This document shows, in pieces, positions 8,721 to 16,856 of a stretch of DNA of 49,800 nucleotides. The notes under the pieces were generated by a model that saw nothing but the letters and a program-made list of their open reading frames with translations, was not told the origin of the DNA and did no database searches. A program made the position numbers and the translations under genes. Positions within the stretch are counted from its first letter, which is position 1, and each line of letters opens with the position of its first letter. Location: positions 1 through 49,800 of the forward strand of contig NZ_JACC01000048.1 in the NCBI RefSeq assembly GCF_000520955.1, in the 5' to 3' direction. This stretch comes from Aquimarina pacifica. Its GTDB lineage: Bacteria; Bacteroidota; Bacteroidia; Flavobacteriales; Flavobacteriaceae.

Positions 8721-9488
8721 ATGACAACTACACGATCCAATGGTAGTCTATATACACACATAGAAAATAATATTGCCACAATCGAGTTTGGCCATCCAGC
8801 CAGTAATTCATTTCCCTCAGAGTTATTGTCGCGATTGACTAAGGCTTTTGATCAATTATCAAAAGATAAATCGACTCATGTAATTATTCTTAAATCAGAA
8901 GGAGATCGCGCCTTTTGTGCAGGAGCATCATTTGATGAGTTAAAATCAATACAAAATTTAGATCAAGGTAAACAGTTTTTTATGGGCTTTGCCAATGTGA
9001 TCAATGCCATGCGTAAATGTAAGAAACCTATTATTGGTAGGATACATGGTAAAACTGTTGGGGGTGGCGTAGGCTTGGCAGCTGCTTGTGATTATTGTAT
9101 GGCTTTAGAAGGTGCATCTATTAAATTAAGTGAATTAACTATTGGTATTGGTCCTTTTGTAATTGAGCCATCTGTAACTCGAAAAATCGGTTTGGCAGCT
9201 TTCGAATCATTGACATGGGATGCTACACAATGGAAAAATGCATATTGGGCAAAAGACAGGGGTTTATATGCAAAAGTTGTCGAAACAATCGCAGAATTAG
9301 ATAAAGAAATACAGATTTTTGCAGAAAAATTGGCGAATTATAACCCCGAAGCAACACAGCGAATGAAAGAAATAAATTGGCAGGGAACCGAGCACTGGGA
9401 AGAGTTACTTGCCCAAAGAGCAAACATATCTGGTCAATTGGTGTTGTCAGAACATACTAAAAAAGCATTATCTAAGTTTACAAAATAA
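8721..9488 (+). CDS. Enoyl-CoA hydratase/isomerase (crotonase) family protein
   Basis: A 255-aa protein, the standard single-domain crotonase length. The oxyanion-hole segments are FCAGASFDEL (65-74) and KTVGGGVGLAAACDY (111-125). Of the two catalytic acids of mammalian enoyl-CoA hydratase, the equivalent of Glu164 is present (Glu138 in KLSELTIG), but the equivalent of Glu144 is Gly118. This makes a plain hydratase unlikely and favours an isomerase, hydrolase or specialised lyase. It acts in the cytoplasm on an acyl-CoA. A 32-aa membrane peptide begins 7 nt after the stop, with queD-like and lpxH genes further down on the same strand; neither points to a pathway. Family membership is certain, the reaction is not. 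Confidence 0.85.
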   Translation: MTTTRSNGSLYTHIENNIATIEFGHPASNSFPSELLSRLTKAFDQLSKDKSTHVIILKSEGDRAFCAGASFDELKSIQNLDQGKQFFMGFANVINAMRKCKKPIIGRIHGKTVGGGVGLAAACDYCMALEGASIKLSELTIGIGPFVIEPSVTRKIGLAAFESLTWDATQWKNAYWAKDRGLYAKVVETIAELDKEIQIFAEKLANYNPEATQRMKEINWQGTEHWEELLAQRANISGQLVLSEHTKKALSKFTK

Positions 9489-9494
9489 AAAAAC

Positions 9495-9593
9495 ATGGAA
9501 ATAGTAAACTTTTTGAGCGGTAATGGATTATTCTTGATCCTTGGAATTGTATTGGTTGTTGTTTACTTTATAAATAAACGTAAGAGAAGGTAA
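9495..9593 (+). CDS. 32-aa single-span membrane peptide
   Basis: A short frame starting 7 nt after the crotonase stop. It has about 10 polar residues, one hydrophobic helix (LFLILGIVLVVVYFI) and a basic tail, NKRKRR, giving N-out/C-in topology by the positive-inside rule. The composition is clearly that of a membrane peptide and the stop codon follows the basic tail directly, so I regard it as a real gene, probably translated from the crotonase mRNA. Its function is unknown. Confidence 0.55.
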   Translation: MEIVNFLSGNGLFLILGIVLVVVYFINKRKRR

Positions 9594-9600
9594 TCTTCCT

Positions 9601-9608
9601 TAACTTTG
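9601..9608 (+). promoter_or_regulatory. -7 box (TAACTTTG) before the queD-like gene
   Basis: A perfect TAnnTTTG match 24 nt before the ATG, giving a leader of about 15 nt. No TTG is present at the -33 spacing. Confidence 0.4.
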
Positions 9609-9631
9609 CATAAAATTATATAAAGTACAGG

Positions 9632-10084
9632 ATGAGTAACATTCGGATCACCAAACAATTTTCTTTTGAAACAGGACACGCCTTATACGGATATGATGGC
9701 AAATGCAGAAATGTACACGGACATAGCTATAAACTTAGTGTAACCGTAATAGGTACTCCTATAACTGATACTTCTCATGTGAAATTGGGAATGGTAATCG
9801 ATTTTGGAGATTTAAAAAAAATTGTAAAAGAGGATATTGAAGATGTGTTCGATCATGCAACAGTATTTAATAAAAATACACCTCATATAGAACTCGCCAA
9901 AGAATTGAAAGATAGAGGTCACAATGTTATTTTGGTAGATTACCAACCAACTAGTGAAAATATGGTGATTGATTTTGCCAAAAAGATAAAAGGGCGGTTA
10001 CCAAAAAATATAAAATTACATTCTCTTAAACTGCAAGAGACAGATACATCATTTGCAGAGTGGTATGCCTCTGATAACTTGTAG
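9632..10084 (+). CDS. queD: 6-carboxytetrahydropterin / 6-pyruvoyltetrahydropterin synthase-like enzyme
   Basis: A 150-aa T-fold protein. The zinc ligands are His16 (in FSFETGHAL) and His29/His31 (RNVHGHSY), and Cys25 just before them is the catalytic thiol of the PTPS/QueD family. A C-terminal LQETDTSFAEWY supplies the pterin-anchoring Glu. In bacteria the family converts 7,8-dihydroneopterin triphosphate to 6-carboxytetrahydropterin, the second step of queuosine and other 7-deazapurine synthesis. No other queuosine genes (queC, queE, queF) are in the window, so the pathway assignment rests on family alone. The insert between about residues 85 and 110 is slightly longer than in E. coli QueD. 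It lies 52 nt ahead of lpxH on the same strand. Confidence 0.85.
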   Translation: MSNIRITKQFSFETGHALYGYDGKCRNVHGHSYKLSVTVIGTPITDTSHVKLGMVIDFGDLKKIVKEDIEDVFDHATVFNKNTPHIELAKELKDRGHNVILVDYQPTSENMVIDFAKKIKGRLPKNIKLHSLKLQETDTSFAEWYASDNL

Positions 10085-10136
10085 ACAGTATATTTGATAT
10101 AACACATTTCTTATCTTTACTTTCTAAATTAATACT

Positions 10137-10889
10137 ATGAATCTTCCTGAGGGGAAAAAAATATACTTTGCAAGTGATAATCATTTGGGAGCTCCAACAT
10201 CAGAAAAGAGTTTTCCCAGAGAACAGAAATTTATAAAATGGCTAGATGAGGTAAAAAAAGATGCCGCAGCTATTTTTTTGTTAGGTGATTTATTTGATTT
10301 TTGGTTCGAATATAAGACAGTAGTACCCAAAGGATTTACAAGAACATTAGGAAAATTAGCAGAAATAACTGATGCAGGTATACCAGTGTATTATTTTGTA
10401 GGAAATCATGATTTATGGATGAATGGGTATTTTGAAGATGAACTTAATATTCCTGTATATCATAAACCACAAGAATTTACATTTAATAACACTAGTTTTT
10501 TTATTGGTCATGGTGATGGTTTGGGACCAGGAGATAAAGGATATAAGCGCATGAAAAAATTGTTTACCAATCCTGTGGCTAAATGGTTTTTTAGGTGGTT
10601 GCATCCCGATCTGGGAGTGCAATTAGCACAATATCTTTCTGTTAAAAATAAATTGATTTCTGGAGATGATGATGTTACTTTTTTGGGGGAAGATAATGAG
10701 TGGTTAGTGCAGTATTGTAAAAGAAAATTAGAATCAAAACATCGGGATCATTTTATTTTTGGGCATCGACATCTTCCCATGGAAATCCAATTAACTAAAG
10801 ATTCAAAATATACAAATCTAGGAGACTGGGTGAGTCATTATACCTATGCTGTTTTTGAAGGTAAAGAATTGTCATTAAAGAAGTATTGA
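10137..10889 (+). CDS. lpxH: UDP-2,3-diacylglucosamine diphosphatase
   Basis: A 250-aa cytoplasmic/peripheral membrane metallophosphoesterase that cleaves UDP-2,3-diacylglucosamine to lipid X in lipid A synthesis. The metal motifs appear in order: FASDNHLGA (Asp14, His16), LLGDLFDFWFEYK, GNHDLWM, GHGDGLGPGD and FGHRH. The aromatic FDFWFE, the long helical insert around 130-175 and the GDWV near the end match LpxH of Bacteroidota rather than generic phosphatases. No other lpx gene is adjacent. A -7-like TATATTTG at 10089-10096 could give it its own promoter. Assignment is confident on family grounds. Confidence 0.88.
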   Translation: MNLPEGKKIYFASDNHLGAPTSEKSFPREQKFIKWLDEVKKDAAAIFLLGDLFDFWFEYKTVVPKGFTRTLGKLAEITDAGIPVYYFVGNHDLWMNGYFEDELNIPVYHKPQEFTFNNTSFFIGHGDGLGPGDKGYKRMKKLFTNPVAKWFFRWLHPDLGVQLAQYLSVKNKLISGDDDVTFLGEDNEWLVQYCKRKLESKHRDHFIFGHRHLPMEIQLTKDSKYTNLGDWVSHYTYAVFEGKELSLKKY

Positions 10890-11051
10890 AATTTATAGGG
10901 ACATCTTTTCCCAAATTTTGTAATCGACTCTTCAATAATTAATATATGATATAGATGTACACAACGGTATAAAATCTCTTTTTTTTATAAGATTTAGTAT
11001 CTTCTAAGATTAAATTAGTGTAAGATATAGTTTTAGAAAAGGTGTAAAAAA

Positions 11052-11082
11052 AAATATCGAGAGAATGATTCCCTCGATATTT
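11052..11082 (-). terminator. Terminator of the CBM6/T9SS protein gene
   Basis: A 10-bp perfect stem extended by an inner GAAT/ATTC pairing, with eight U residues on the minus strand. It lies 53 nt after the minus-strand stop. It could also slow readthrough from lpxH. Confidence 0.85.
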
Positions 11083-11134
11083 CTGGTGTTGGTTGTAGTG
11101 AAAATATATATCAAAAATCAATACATCATTGTAT

Positions 11135-12961
11135 CTATTTTTTGATAAGTTTTAGAGTAGAGATTTTTCCGTCAAGACCTGTAGATTTTGCAAAATACAT
11201 TCCTTGTGATAATCCACTTACGTCAATAGACTGTAGATCATTTGTTATATTCATTGTCATTACTTTTTTGCCAATACTATTAAAAACTTGTAAAGAATTA
11301 TCTTTTGCATTTTCGATAGTTATTGTGTTACCAAATGGTACTGGTGTTATTTTTATAGCAGCCAGTTTGTCTAAAAGTGTACTACTTTTGGATGTGCTAG
11401 AGAACTGCAACCAGTTGATGTTAAATAAATAACCATTACCTCCTGTATAAACTAAGTACACATCATGTGTTCCTGTTACAGATGTAATGTTGGTGCTGTT
11501 GGTTTGCCATGCTTGATTTCCTCCAGTGTTAGAAATAGAAATTGTACCTAATAAGGGTCCAGTCACACTGTCAATTCTAACTTCGATAGTTCCTCCTGTA
11601 TAGTTACAAGCTATTCTTGTATCGATACTCAGAGCTCCTGTTAGGTCAATGTTGTCATATCGGGTCCAATCTCCATTATTGATCCAACCTACATTATCCG
11701 TACCTTCTGTAGATGCTTCAGTTTGTATACCAGACATGCCATCATATTCTTCGGCTTCAATTCTAGAGAACGAAGTACTAGGAGTATCTGTCGATGTACT
11801 TATAGTGATATTAGAAATACTATATGTTTCATCACCATAGCTTGTTTTTGCATTAATAATGATTTCTATAGTATCGCCAGTAATACCAGAAACCGAAACT
11901 GTTTTTGATGAAAATGCGTTGGTGTTTTCTGAAATTACTTGTTGAGAACCGCCATCTACTTTATAATAGACATTAAGGTAATCAGCAGTTTCCATTGGTC
12001 CAACTCCTTCTATGTCCATAGATACAGTAAGGCTGCTTGAAGCGCAAGAAATATCTACAGAATCAGAGCTATAAGTTACCGTCTCTTGAGAAACTGTAAA
12101 ATCATTATCACTCCAAGGTAGAGAACATGTATTCGTGGTTTCTGATGAGAATGTAAACCAGTTAATATTTAGTAAAGCATTACTGCCACCAGTAAAAACA
12201 AGATAAATGTCATTTGTTCCTGTTGTATTTGTTATTGAAGATGTTTCAGTAACCCAATCTTGCCAATCTCCTGTATTACTTACAGCAACTGTTCCTAATA
12301 AAGTTCCAGAAGTACTTCCGCTTCTAATTTCTATAGTTCCTCCAGATGTATTACTTGCAACGCGAGCCGAAAATTTATTGGCTCCGCTACCAAATGCAAC
12401 ATCATCAAACTTGATCCAATCACCATTATGAACCCAGCCAACATTTGTACCTTCAGAACCTGTTTGTGTTTGTATTCCAGATTGATCACAGAAATCTTCT
12501 GCTTCTATAGTAGAAAATGCCGAAACACTATCACAGGTTGGGGTAACATTACCGAATCTGGTTTCTAACCACTCCCAATCCCATTTAGGGCCAATGACGT
12601 TACAACCATCAGGGCCTATATCTGTACGACCTGGGCAACCAGTTTCATCATCTGCATCGTTTGCAGGTCCGTTACCACATTGAATATCATTATAAGGAGC
12701 ATCACCATTTACATAGGCTCTATAGCTTGGGTGCTTTTCTAATTCTTCACAAAGTGTTTTTATGTTTACCTCAACACCATTAACTGTAACTGATTTATCT
12801 ATAAGTCCATGATCGTAATTTGTAGAATTACACCAGCAAAAGCCATTAGCCTCAAAGCTATCGGTCCATGAAGGGTGTGAAGGGTTCCAATCTTGAGCAA
12901 TGGTTTTTTCCGTTGGAAGACAAAAAATAAAAAGGAGTAAGAGTAAAAGTCGAGATTTCAT
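11135..12961 (-). CDS. T9SS-exported protein with two CBM6 modules
   Basis: A 608-aa secreted protein. The signal peptide ends at IAQ (residue 23). Residues 24-140 form a Cys-rich segment I do not recognise, with FCWCNST and several paired cysteines. Two copies of a carbohydrate-binding module 6 follow at about 149-272 and 399-521. Both start with the IEAE(D/E)(F/Y) motif and contain VGW(V/I)xNGDW and an IYLVFTGG/VYLVYTGG strand. A different beta-sandwich with SLPWSDNDFTV lies between them (280-385). Residues 535-608, ending LSQGMYFAKSTG...KLIKK, are a type A T9SS sorting domain. No catalytic domain is visible unless the N-terminal region is one. Agar, carrageenan or xylan binding is plausible from CBM6 but not shown here. 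Confidence 0.88.
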   Translation of the reverse strand: MKSRLLLLLLFIFCLPTEKTIAQDWNPSHPSWTDSFEANGFCWCNSTNYDHGLIDKSVTVNGVEVNIKTLCEELEKHPSYRAYVNGDAPYNDIQCGNGPANDADDETGCPGRTDIGPDGCNVIGPKWDWEWLETRFGNVTPTCDSVSAFSTIEAEDFCDQSGIQTQTGSEGTNVGWVHNGDWIKFDDVAFGSGANKFSARVASNTSGGTIEIRSGSTSGTLLGTVAVSNTGDWQDWVTETSSITNTTGTNDIYLVFTGGSNALLNINWFTFSSETTNTCSLPWSDNDFTVSQETVTYSSDSVDISCASSSLTVSMDIEGVGPMETADYLNVYYKVDGGSQQVISENTNAFSSKTVSVSGITGDTIEIIINAKTSYGDETYSISNITISTSTDTPSTSFSRIEAEEYDGMSGIQTEASTEGTDNVGWINNGDWTRYDNIDLTGALSIDTRIACNYTGGTIEVRIDSVTGPLLGTISISNTGGNQAWQTNSTNITSVTGTHDVYLVYTGGNGYLFNINWLQFSSTSKSSTLLDKLAAIKITPVPFGNTITIENAKDNSLQVFNSIGKKVMTMNITNDLQSIDVSGLSQGMYFAKSTGLDGKISTLKLIKK

Positions 12962-13053
12962 AGTTTAGGGTTTTGGATTTGGAATGTGTTTGTTTTACGA
13001 AAAGTATTTGTTTACGTTGTAAATACTTGAGTGTCATTAAGACACAAAGCATA

Positions 13054-13061
13054 CAAAGGTA
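13054..13061 (-). promoter_or_regulatory. -7 box (TACCTTTG) for the CBM6 protein gene
   Basis: A perfect TAnnTTTG on the minus strand, about 93 nt before the start codon. No TTG is found at the -33 spacing. Confidence 0.35.
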
Positions 13062-13169
13062 GTTTTAAGAATATCACGTATGACCTTAAAACTAGTATTC
13101 GATAGTGTTCAATTAGTATTAGTTCACTATTTGTACAAAACAGATTTTTTTACTTATCGATCAGAAGGA

Positions 13170-14153
13170 TTATTGGCTAGTAATCTGAAGTCTTGATACT
13201 AGTAATTCTTGTGAAACCTCAATACCTATTTCTTCATTTTCTGAAAAAGAATGCATGTTTTCAATAAAAATTATACCATTAGCAAATACAGATTCAATAA
13301 GAAAATGACTTCCCTGAAAATAGGATTTTTTTACCCTAGCTCGCACAGTTGAATTTTTGTTGATACGTAATTCGTGAGGATATATAAGTACAGATTCTCC
13401 GTTGTTGTATTCTGGAAAAAAGGTTTGCAGTCTTATTTTGTTGACTTCACCAAAAAGTGAGGCAATATAAAAATTGGTGGGGTTTTTATAGAGTTTTAGT
13501 GTCTTTTCCTGCGTCAATATAGCGCCTTGTTGGATAACAATCGTTTCATCTGCAAAAGAAAGGATGTCGGTTTTGTCATGCGTGGCGGTGATACTAGTGA
13601 TTTTATTTCTTTTAAGATACCTAAAAAGGTTTCTGCGAAGTGAGCTACGTCTAAAATTGTCAATATTACCGAATGGCTCATCAAGTAATAGCAGGTCAGG
13701 TTTTTTTGCCAATGCTTTTGCTAATGCAACTCTTTGTTTCTGACCTCCACTTAAATGTTCTACTTTAATAGAGGCAAAATCGGTCATTTCTACAATCTCG
13801 AGAAGTTCTTTTACTCGGCCTTCTTTTAGTTCGGGATCGAAATTAGAAAGATACTCACCAATATTTTCTGTGACCGTTCTGAAGGATTGAAGCTCAAATT
13901 CTTGAGATAGGTATTTCATATTCTCTTCACCTGGAACAAGATTGAAGAGCGGTCCAAGTAATTTTTTTCCATTAAATGATAGGACTCCTTCCTGAGGATG
14001 CAGGAGGCCATATATAATTTTTAGCAGGGTACTTTTACCACAGCCACTGGCTCCAACCAGAGCAACATGTTGTCCTTTTTGGATAGTAAAACTTACATTT
14101 TTTAGAACCAGAAGTTCATCATAAGCAAAAGATACATTTTTAACGTCAAGCAT
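13170..14153 (-). CDS. ABC transporter ATP-binding protein (importer type, with C-terminal TOBE-like domain)
   Basis: A 327-aa ATPase. Walker A GASGCGKST lies at 34-42, the Q-loop near 84 (YLSQEF), the signature LSGGQKQR at 134-141, Walker B LLLLDEP at 154-160 and the H-loop THDK at 191-194. After residue 230 a strand-rich tail (VLIYPHELRI, VKKSYFQGSHFLIES) looks like the TOBE domain of MalK/PotA-type importers, which regulates or senses substrate. No permease or binding protein is adjacent on either side, so it is an orphan subunit here. The ion or solute cannot be deduced; spermidine, iron or molybdate transporters share this layout. Confidence 0.85.
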   Translation of the reverse strand: MLDVKNVSFAYDELLVLKNVSFTIQKGQHVALVGASGCGKSTLLKIIYGLLHPQEGVLSFNGKKLLGPLFNLVPGEENMKYLSQEFELQSFRTVTENIGEYLSNFDPELKEGRVKELLEIVEMTDFASIKVEHLSGGQKQRVALAKALAKKPDLLLLDEPFGNIDNFRRSSLRRNLFRYLKRNKITSITATHDKTDILSFADETIVIQQGAILTQEKTLKLYKNPTNFYIASLFGEVNKIRLQTFFPEYNNGESVLIYPHELRINKNSTVRARVKKSYFQGSHFLIESVFANGIIFIENMHSFSENEEIGIEVSQELLVSRLQITSQ

Positions 14154-14370
14154 ATTTCAAATATATTGAACTTTGATGAAGTTTTTAACTAAAAATTAGA
14201 CCTCTTTTTAAGAAAAGAGTTTTTTAATATGGATGAAAATACTGTATTCTTAAGATAATAATAGTTGCCTCTACTCATTAGATGAGTTTTATGTTGCAAT
14301 TGATTGCTACGTTTCGGGGATGGTACTCTTTTTAAAAAAAAGAGGAATAACATTTTGCATATACAAATAG

Positions 14371-16548
14371 TTATCCTTTTACCTGGGTATTTACTTTTTC
14401 TGGTAATATTTCGAAGCCCATATTATATAACGTAAAGCCATAGATATCTGCAAATTGATCAATTACTTTATTTATAGGTGTTCCTGCTCCATGACCAGCG
14501 TTTGTTTCGATTCGTATTAAAGTTGGATGATCACCAGCTTGTTTTGATTGTAATTCTGCTGCAAATTTAAAAGAATGTGCAGGTACTACTCTATCGTCGT
14601 GATCCCCTGTAGTAATTAGCGTAGCAGGGTAATTTACTCCTTCTTTAATATTATGTAAGGGAGAATATGCTTTTAGATATTCAAACATTTCTTTATTTTC
14701 TTCTGAGGTTCCATAATCATATGCCCAGCCTGCTCCTGCGGTAAAGGTATGATAGCGTAGCATATCCAGAACTCCCACGGCGGGCAATGCTACCTTAATT
14801 AAGTCGGGACGCTGCGTCATAGTCGCACCAACAAGTAGTCCTCCATTAGAACCTCCTCGTATTGCAAGATAGTCACTAGAAGTATAGTTATTACTTATTA
14901 GATATTCTGCGGCAGCAATGAAGTCATTAAATACATTTTGCTTTTTTAGTTTTGTTCCTGCAATATGCCATTTTTTGCCATATTCGCCCCCACCTCTAAG
15001 ATTAGGCACTGCATAGATACCACCTTGCTCCATCCATACTACATTCGCAACACTAAATGAAGGAGTAAGGCTAATATTAAAACCGCCATATCCATATAAT
15101 ATAGTAGGATTTTTACCAGTAAGAGCGAGCCCTTTTTTATGAGTAATAATCATTGGGACTTTAGTCCCATCTTTAGAAGTGTAAAATACTTGATTGCTTA
15201 CATAATCCTCTGGGTCAAAATTAATTTTTGGTTTGCGATATACCTCTGATACTCCTTTAGAAATGGTATATTTATAGATAGTGCTAGGGGTTTTGTAATT
15301 AGTAAATGAAAAATAGACGATATCTTCTTTCTTTTTAGCATTAAATCCACTTGTGCTACCGATACCAGGTAATGATATTTCTTTAATAAGATTTCCTTGA
15401 TAATCATATTGTAGTACTTTAGAAACGGCATCAACCATATATTCTGCAAAGAAATAGCCTCCTCCTTTACTAGGAATAAGCACATTATCTGTCTCAGGAA
15501 TAACATCTTTCCAATTTTCTGGTACAGGGTTCGAAGCATCAACAGTAACTATTTTTTTGTTTGGAGCTTCTAGATTGGTTACTAGATAGAGCGTAGTTCC
15601 TTCGTTATCTATAATGTATGTGTCACTTTTGGTGTCATCGAGAATGGTAGTAAAGGGACTATTAGGATGGGTTAGATCTTTAATAAACAGTTTGTTTCCT
15701 GATGTAGAGGTGCTTGCGGTAATAATAAGGTATCGATCGTCCTGTGTAACTCTGGCACCTGTGTATCGATATTTTTGGTCACTTGATCCTCCAAAAATTA
15801 AAACATCTTCTTTTTGAGAAGTTCCCAAACGATGATAATATACTTTATGCTGATCAGTTTTTGCCGAAAGCTCACTTCCTTTGGGTTTATCGTAGCTAGA
15901 GTAATAAAAACCTTCGTTTCCTTTCCAGGAAGTTCCAGAAAATTTTACATCTACTAGCGTATCTTCTATTACTTCATTAGATTCTATGTTTCTGACAATA
16001 ATTTTTCGCCAATCACTACCTCCTTCAGAAATTGAATAGGCCACTAGCTTTCCGTTTTTAGAAAACTCGATACCTCCCAAAGAGGTTGTACCGTCTTTAC
16101 TAAAGGTATTTGGATCCAAAAATACCTCAGGAATATCTCCTTCATTTTTGACACGATACAAAACGTATTGATTTTGTAGTCCGTTATTTTTATAGAAATA
16201 GGTGTACTCACCCTCTTTAAAAGGGGCAGTCTCTTTTTCATAGTTCCACAGATCCGATAGGCGTTTTTTTAAATCTTTTCTAAAAGGAATATTGTCAAGA
16301 TAATCAAATGTTGTTCTATTTTGAGTAGTCACCCAATCCTTGGTCTCTTCACTTTGATCATCCTCAAGCCAACGATAAGGATCTTCTATTTGTGTATCAA
16401 AATATGTATCTATAGTTGTGACTTTTTTTGTTTCGGGATAGTTCAAAGCAGCAATATTTTTGGTATTTTTTCTTTTCACTTCATTTATACAAACTATTAT
16501 GATTGCAATAACAATAATACTAGAGAGTATGAAGATTATTTTTTTCAT
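14371..16548 (-). CDS. Prolyl oligopeptidase family serine peptidase (S9A)
   Basis: A 725-aa enzyme that cuts short peptides after proline. The start was moved 12 codons inward to the MKK preceding a hydrophobic stretch (IIFILSSIIVIAIIIV), which is either a membrane anchor or a signal peptide, so the enzyme is probably periplasmic. The N-terminal WLEDDQSEETKDWV is the family's cap motif. A seven-bladed propeller occupies about 80-440. The hydrolase part carries GGSNGG with nucleophile Ser567, then DHDDRVVP (Asp) and NAGHGAG (His), a complete triad. The usual length is 690-720, so it is intact. It lies downstream of the structured RNA at 16616-16714 on the same strand but is separated from it by that RNA's terminator. 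Confidence 0.92.
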   Translation of the reverse strand: MKKIIFILSSIIVIAIIIVCINEVKRKNTKNIAALNYPETKKVTTIDTYFDTQIEDPYRWLEDDQSEETKDWVTTQNRTTFDYLDNIPFRKDLKKRLSDLWNYEKETAPFKEGEYTYFYKNNGLQNQYVLYRVKNEGDIPEVFLDPNTFSKDGTTSLGGIEFSKNGKLVAYSISEGGSDWRKIIVRNIESNEVIEDTLVDVKFSGTSWKGNEGFYYSSYDKPKGSELSAKTDQHKVYYHRLGTSQKEDVLIFGGSSDQKYRYTGARVTQDDRYLIITASTSTSGNKLFIKDLTHPNSPFTTILDDTKSDTYIIDNEGTTLYLVTNLEAPNKKIVTVDASNPVPENWKDVIPETDNVLIPSKGGGYFFAEYMVDAVSKVLQYDYQGNLIKEISLPGIGSTSGFNAKKKEDIVYFSFTNYKTPSTIYKYTISKGVSEVYRKPKINFDPEDYVSNQVFYTSKDGTKVPMIITHKKGLALTGKNPTILYGYGGFNISLTPSFSVANVVWMEQGGIYAVPNLRGGGEYGKKWHIAGTKLKKQNVFNDFIAAAEYLISNNYTSSDYLAIRGGSNGGLLVGATMTQRPDLIKVALPAVGVLDMLRYHTFTAGAGWAYDYGTSEENKEMFEYLKAYSPLHNIKEGVNYPATLITTGDHDDRVVPAHSFKFAAELQSKQAGDHPTLIRIETNAGHGAGTPINKVIDQFADIYGFTLYNMGFEILPEKVNTQVKG

Positions 16549-16615
16549 GATATAATTCATTTGATAATTCGTCAAATCTATCAAAAGAAGTTGGTAAAAA
16601 TGCTAAATAAAATAT

Positions 16616-16714
16616 AAAAAAGACTGCCCTCAACGCAGGTCGAAGAATGTATGGGGTTTCTTCAATATTGCTTTGGGGTATAGCAATATGTAGGACAAAT
16701 ACGCAAGAGCAGTC
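16616..16714 (-). ncRNA. Structured small RNA, candidate 6S-Flavo (SsrS-like) or Flavo-1 RNA
   Basis: On the minus strand about 99 nt fold into a closed structure. An 11-bp outer stem (GACTGCTCTTG with its partner before GCAGTC, two or three wobbles) is followed directly by six U residues. Inside are two hairpins, one with an 8-bp stem ATATTGCT/AGCAATAT and one with a 6-bp stem GAAGAA/TTCTTC, and both loops contain ACCCC. An unpaired left strand GCGTATTTGTCC resembles a -7 promoter sequence, as expected of a 6S-type polymerase decoy. It lies alone between the asd terminator and the prolyl oligopeptidase gene. The fold is read directly from the sequence; the family name is inference from length, structure and clade. 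Confidence 0.55.
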
Positions 16715-16747
16715 AGAATTTTCTGTAAGAAACGATTTTTTTATATG

Positions 16748-16764
16748 TTTCAAAAATTTTGAAA
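16748..16764. promoter_or_regulatory. Palindrome upstream of the small RNA
   Basis: TTTCAAAA and TTTTGAAA flank one base, 34-50 nt ahead of the RNA's probable 5' end. On the minus strand it includes a TTG near -37. The following -7 region (TTCTTACA) is not a consensus match. Confidence 0.3.
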
Positions 16765-16789
16765 GCATATAGTGTTCCCACAAAAGTAA

Positions 16790-16821
16790 AAACCCTTACC
16801 ATCATAAAATGGTAAGGGTTT
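16790..16821 (-). terminator. Terminator of asd
   Basis: A perfect 13-bp stem with a 6-nt loop and a U-rich tail on the minus strand, 36 nt after the asd stop. It separates asd from the small RNA gene. Confidence 0.88.
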
Positions 16822-16856
16822 GTTAATATTTTAGAAAGATCTAAAAGACTTGTTTG

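Noticed and set aside
8711..8733. GTAACATTTTATGACA at the crotonase start, resembling the bipartite element
   Set aside because: The second box comes only 2 nt after the first instead of 10, and the ATG between them is the start codon, so the similarity is accidental.
14202..14344. Two short hairpins (CTCTTTT/AAAAGAG types) between the prolyl oligopeptidase and ABC genes
   Set aside because: Both are A/T-only apart from two G:C pairs and face the wrong strand for a good U-tract; they may be chance structures in AT-rich DNA.
16520..16783. An 87-codon minus-strand frame covering the small RNA
   Set aside because: It overlaps the prolyl oligopeptidase start, the hairpins and a terminator, and its composition shows no domain or membrane logic. 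The RNA structure explains the region better.
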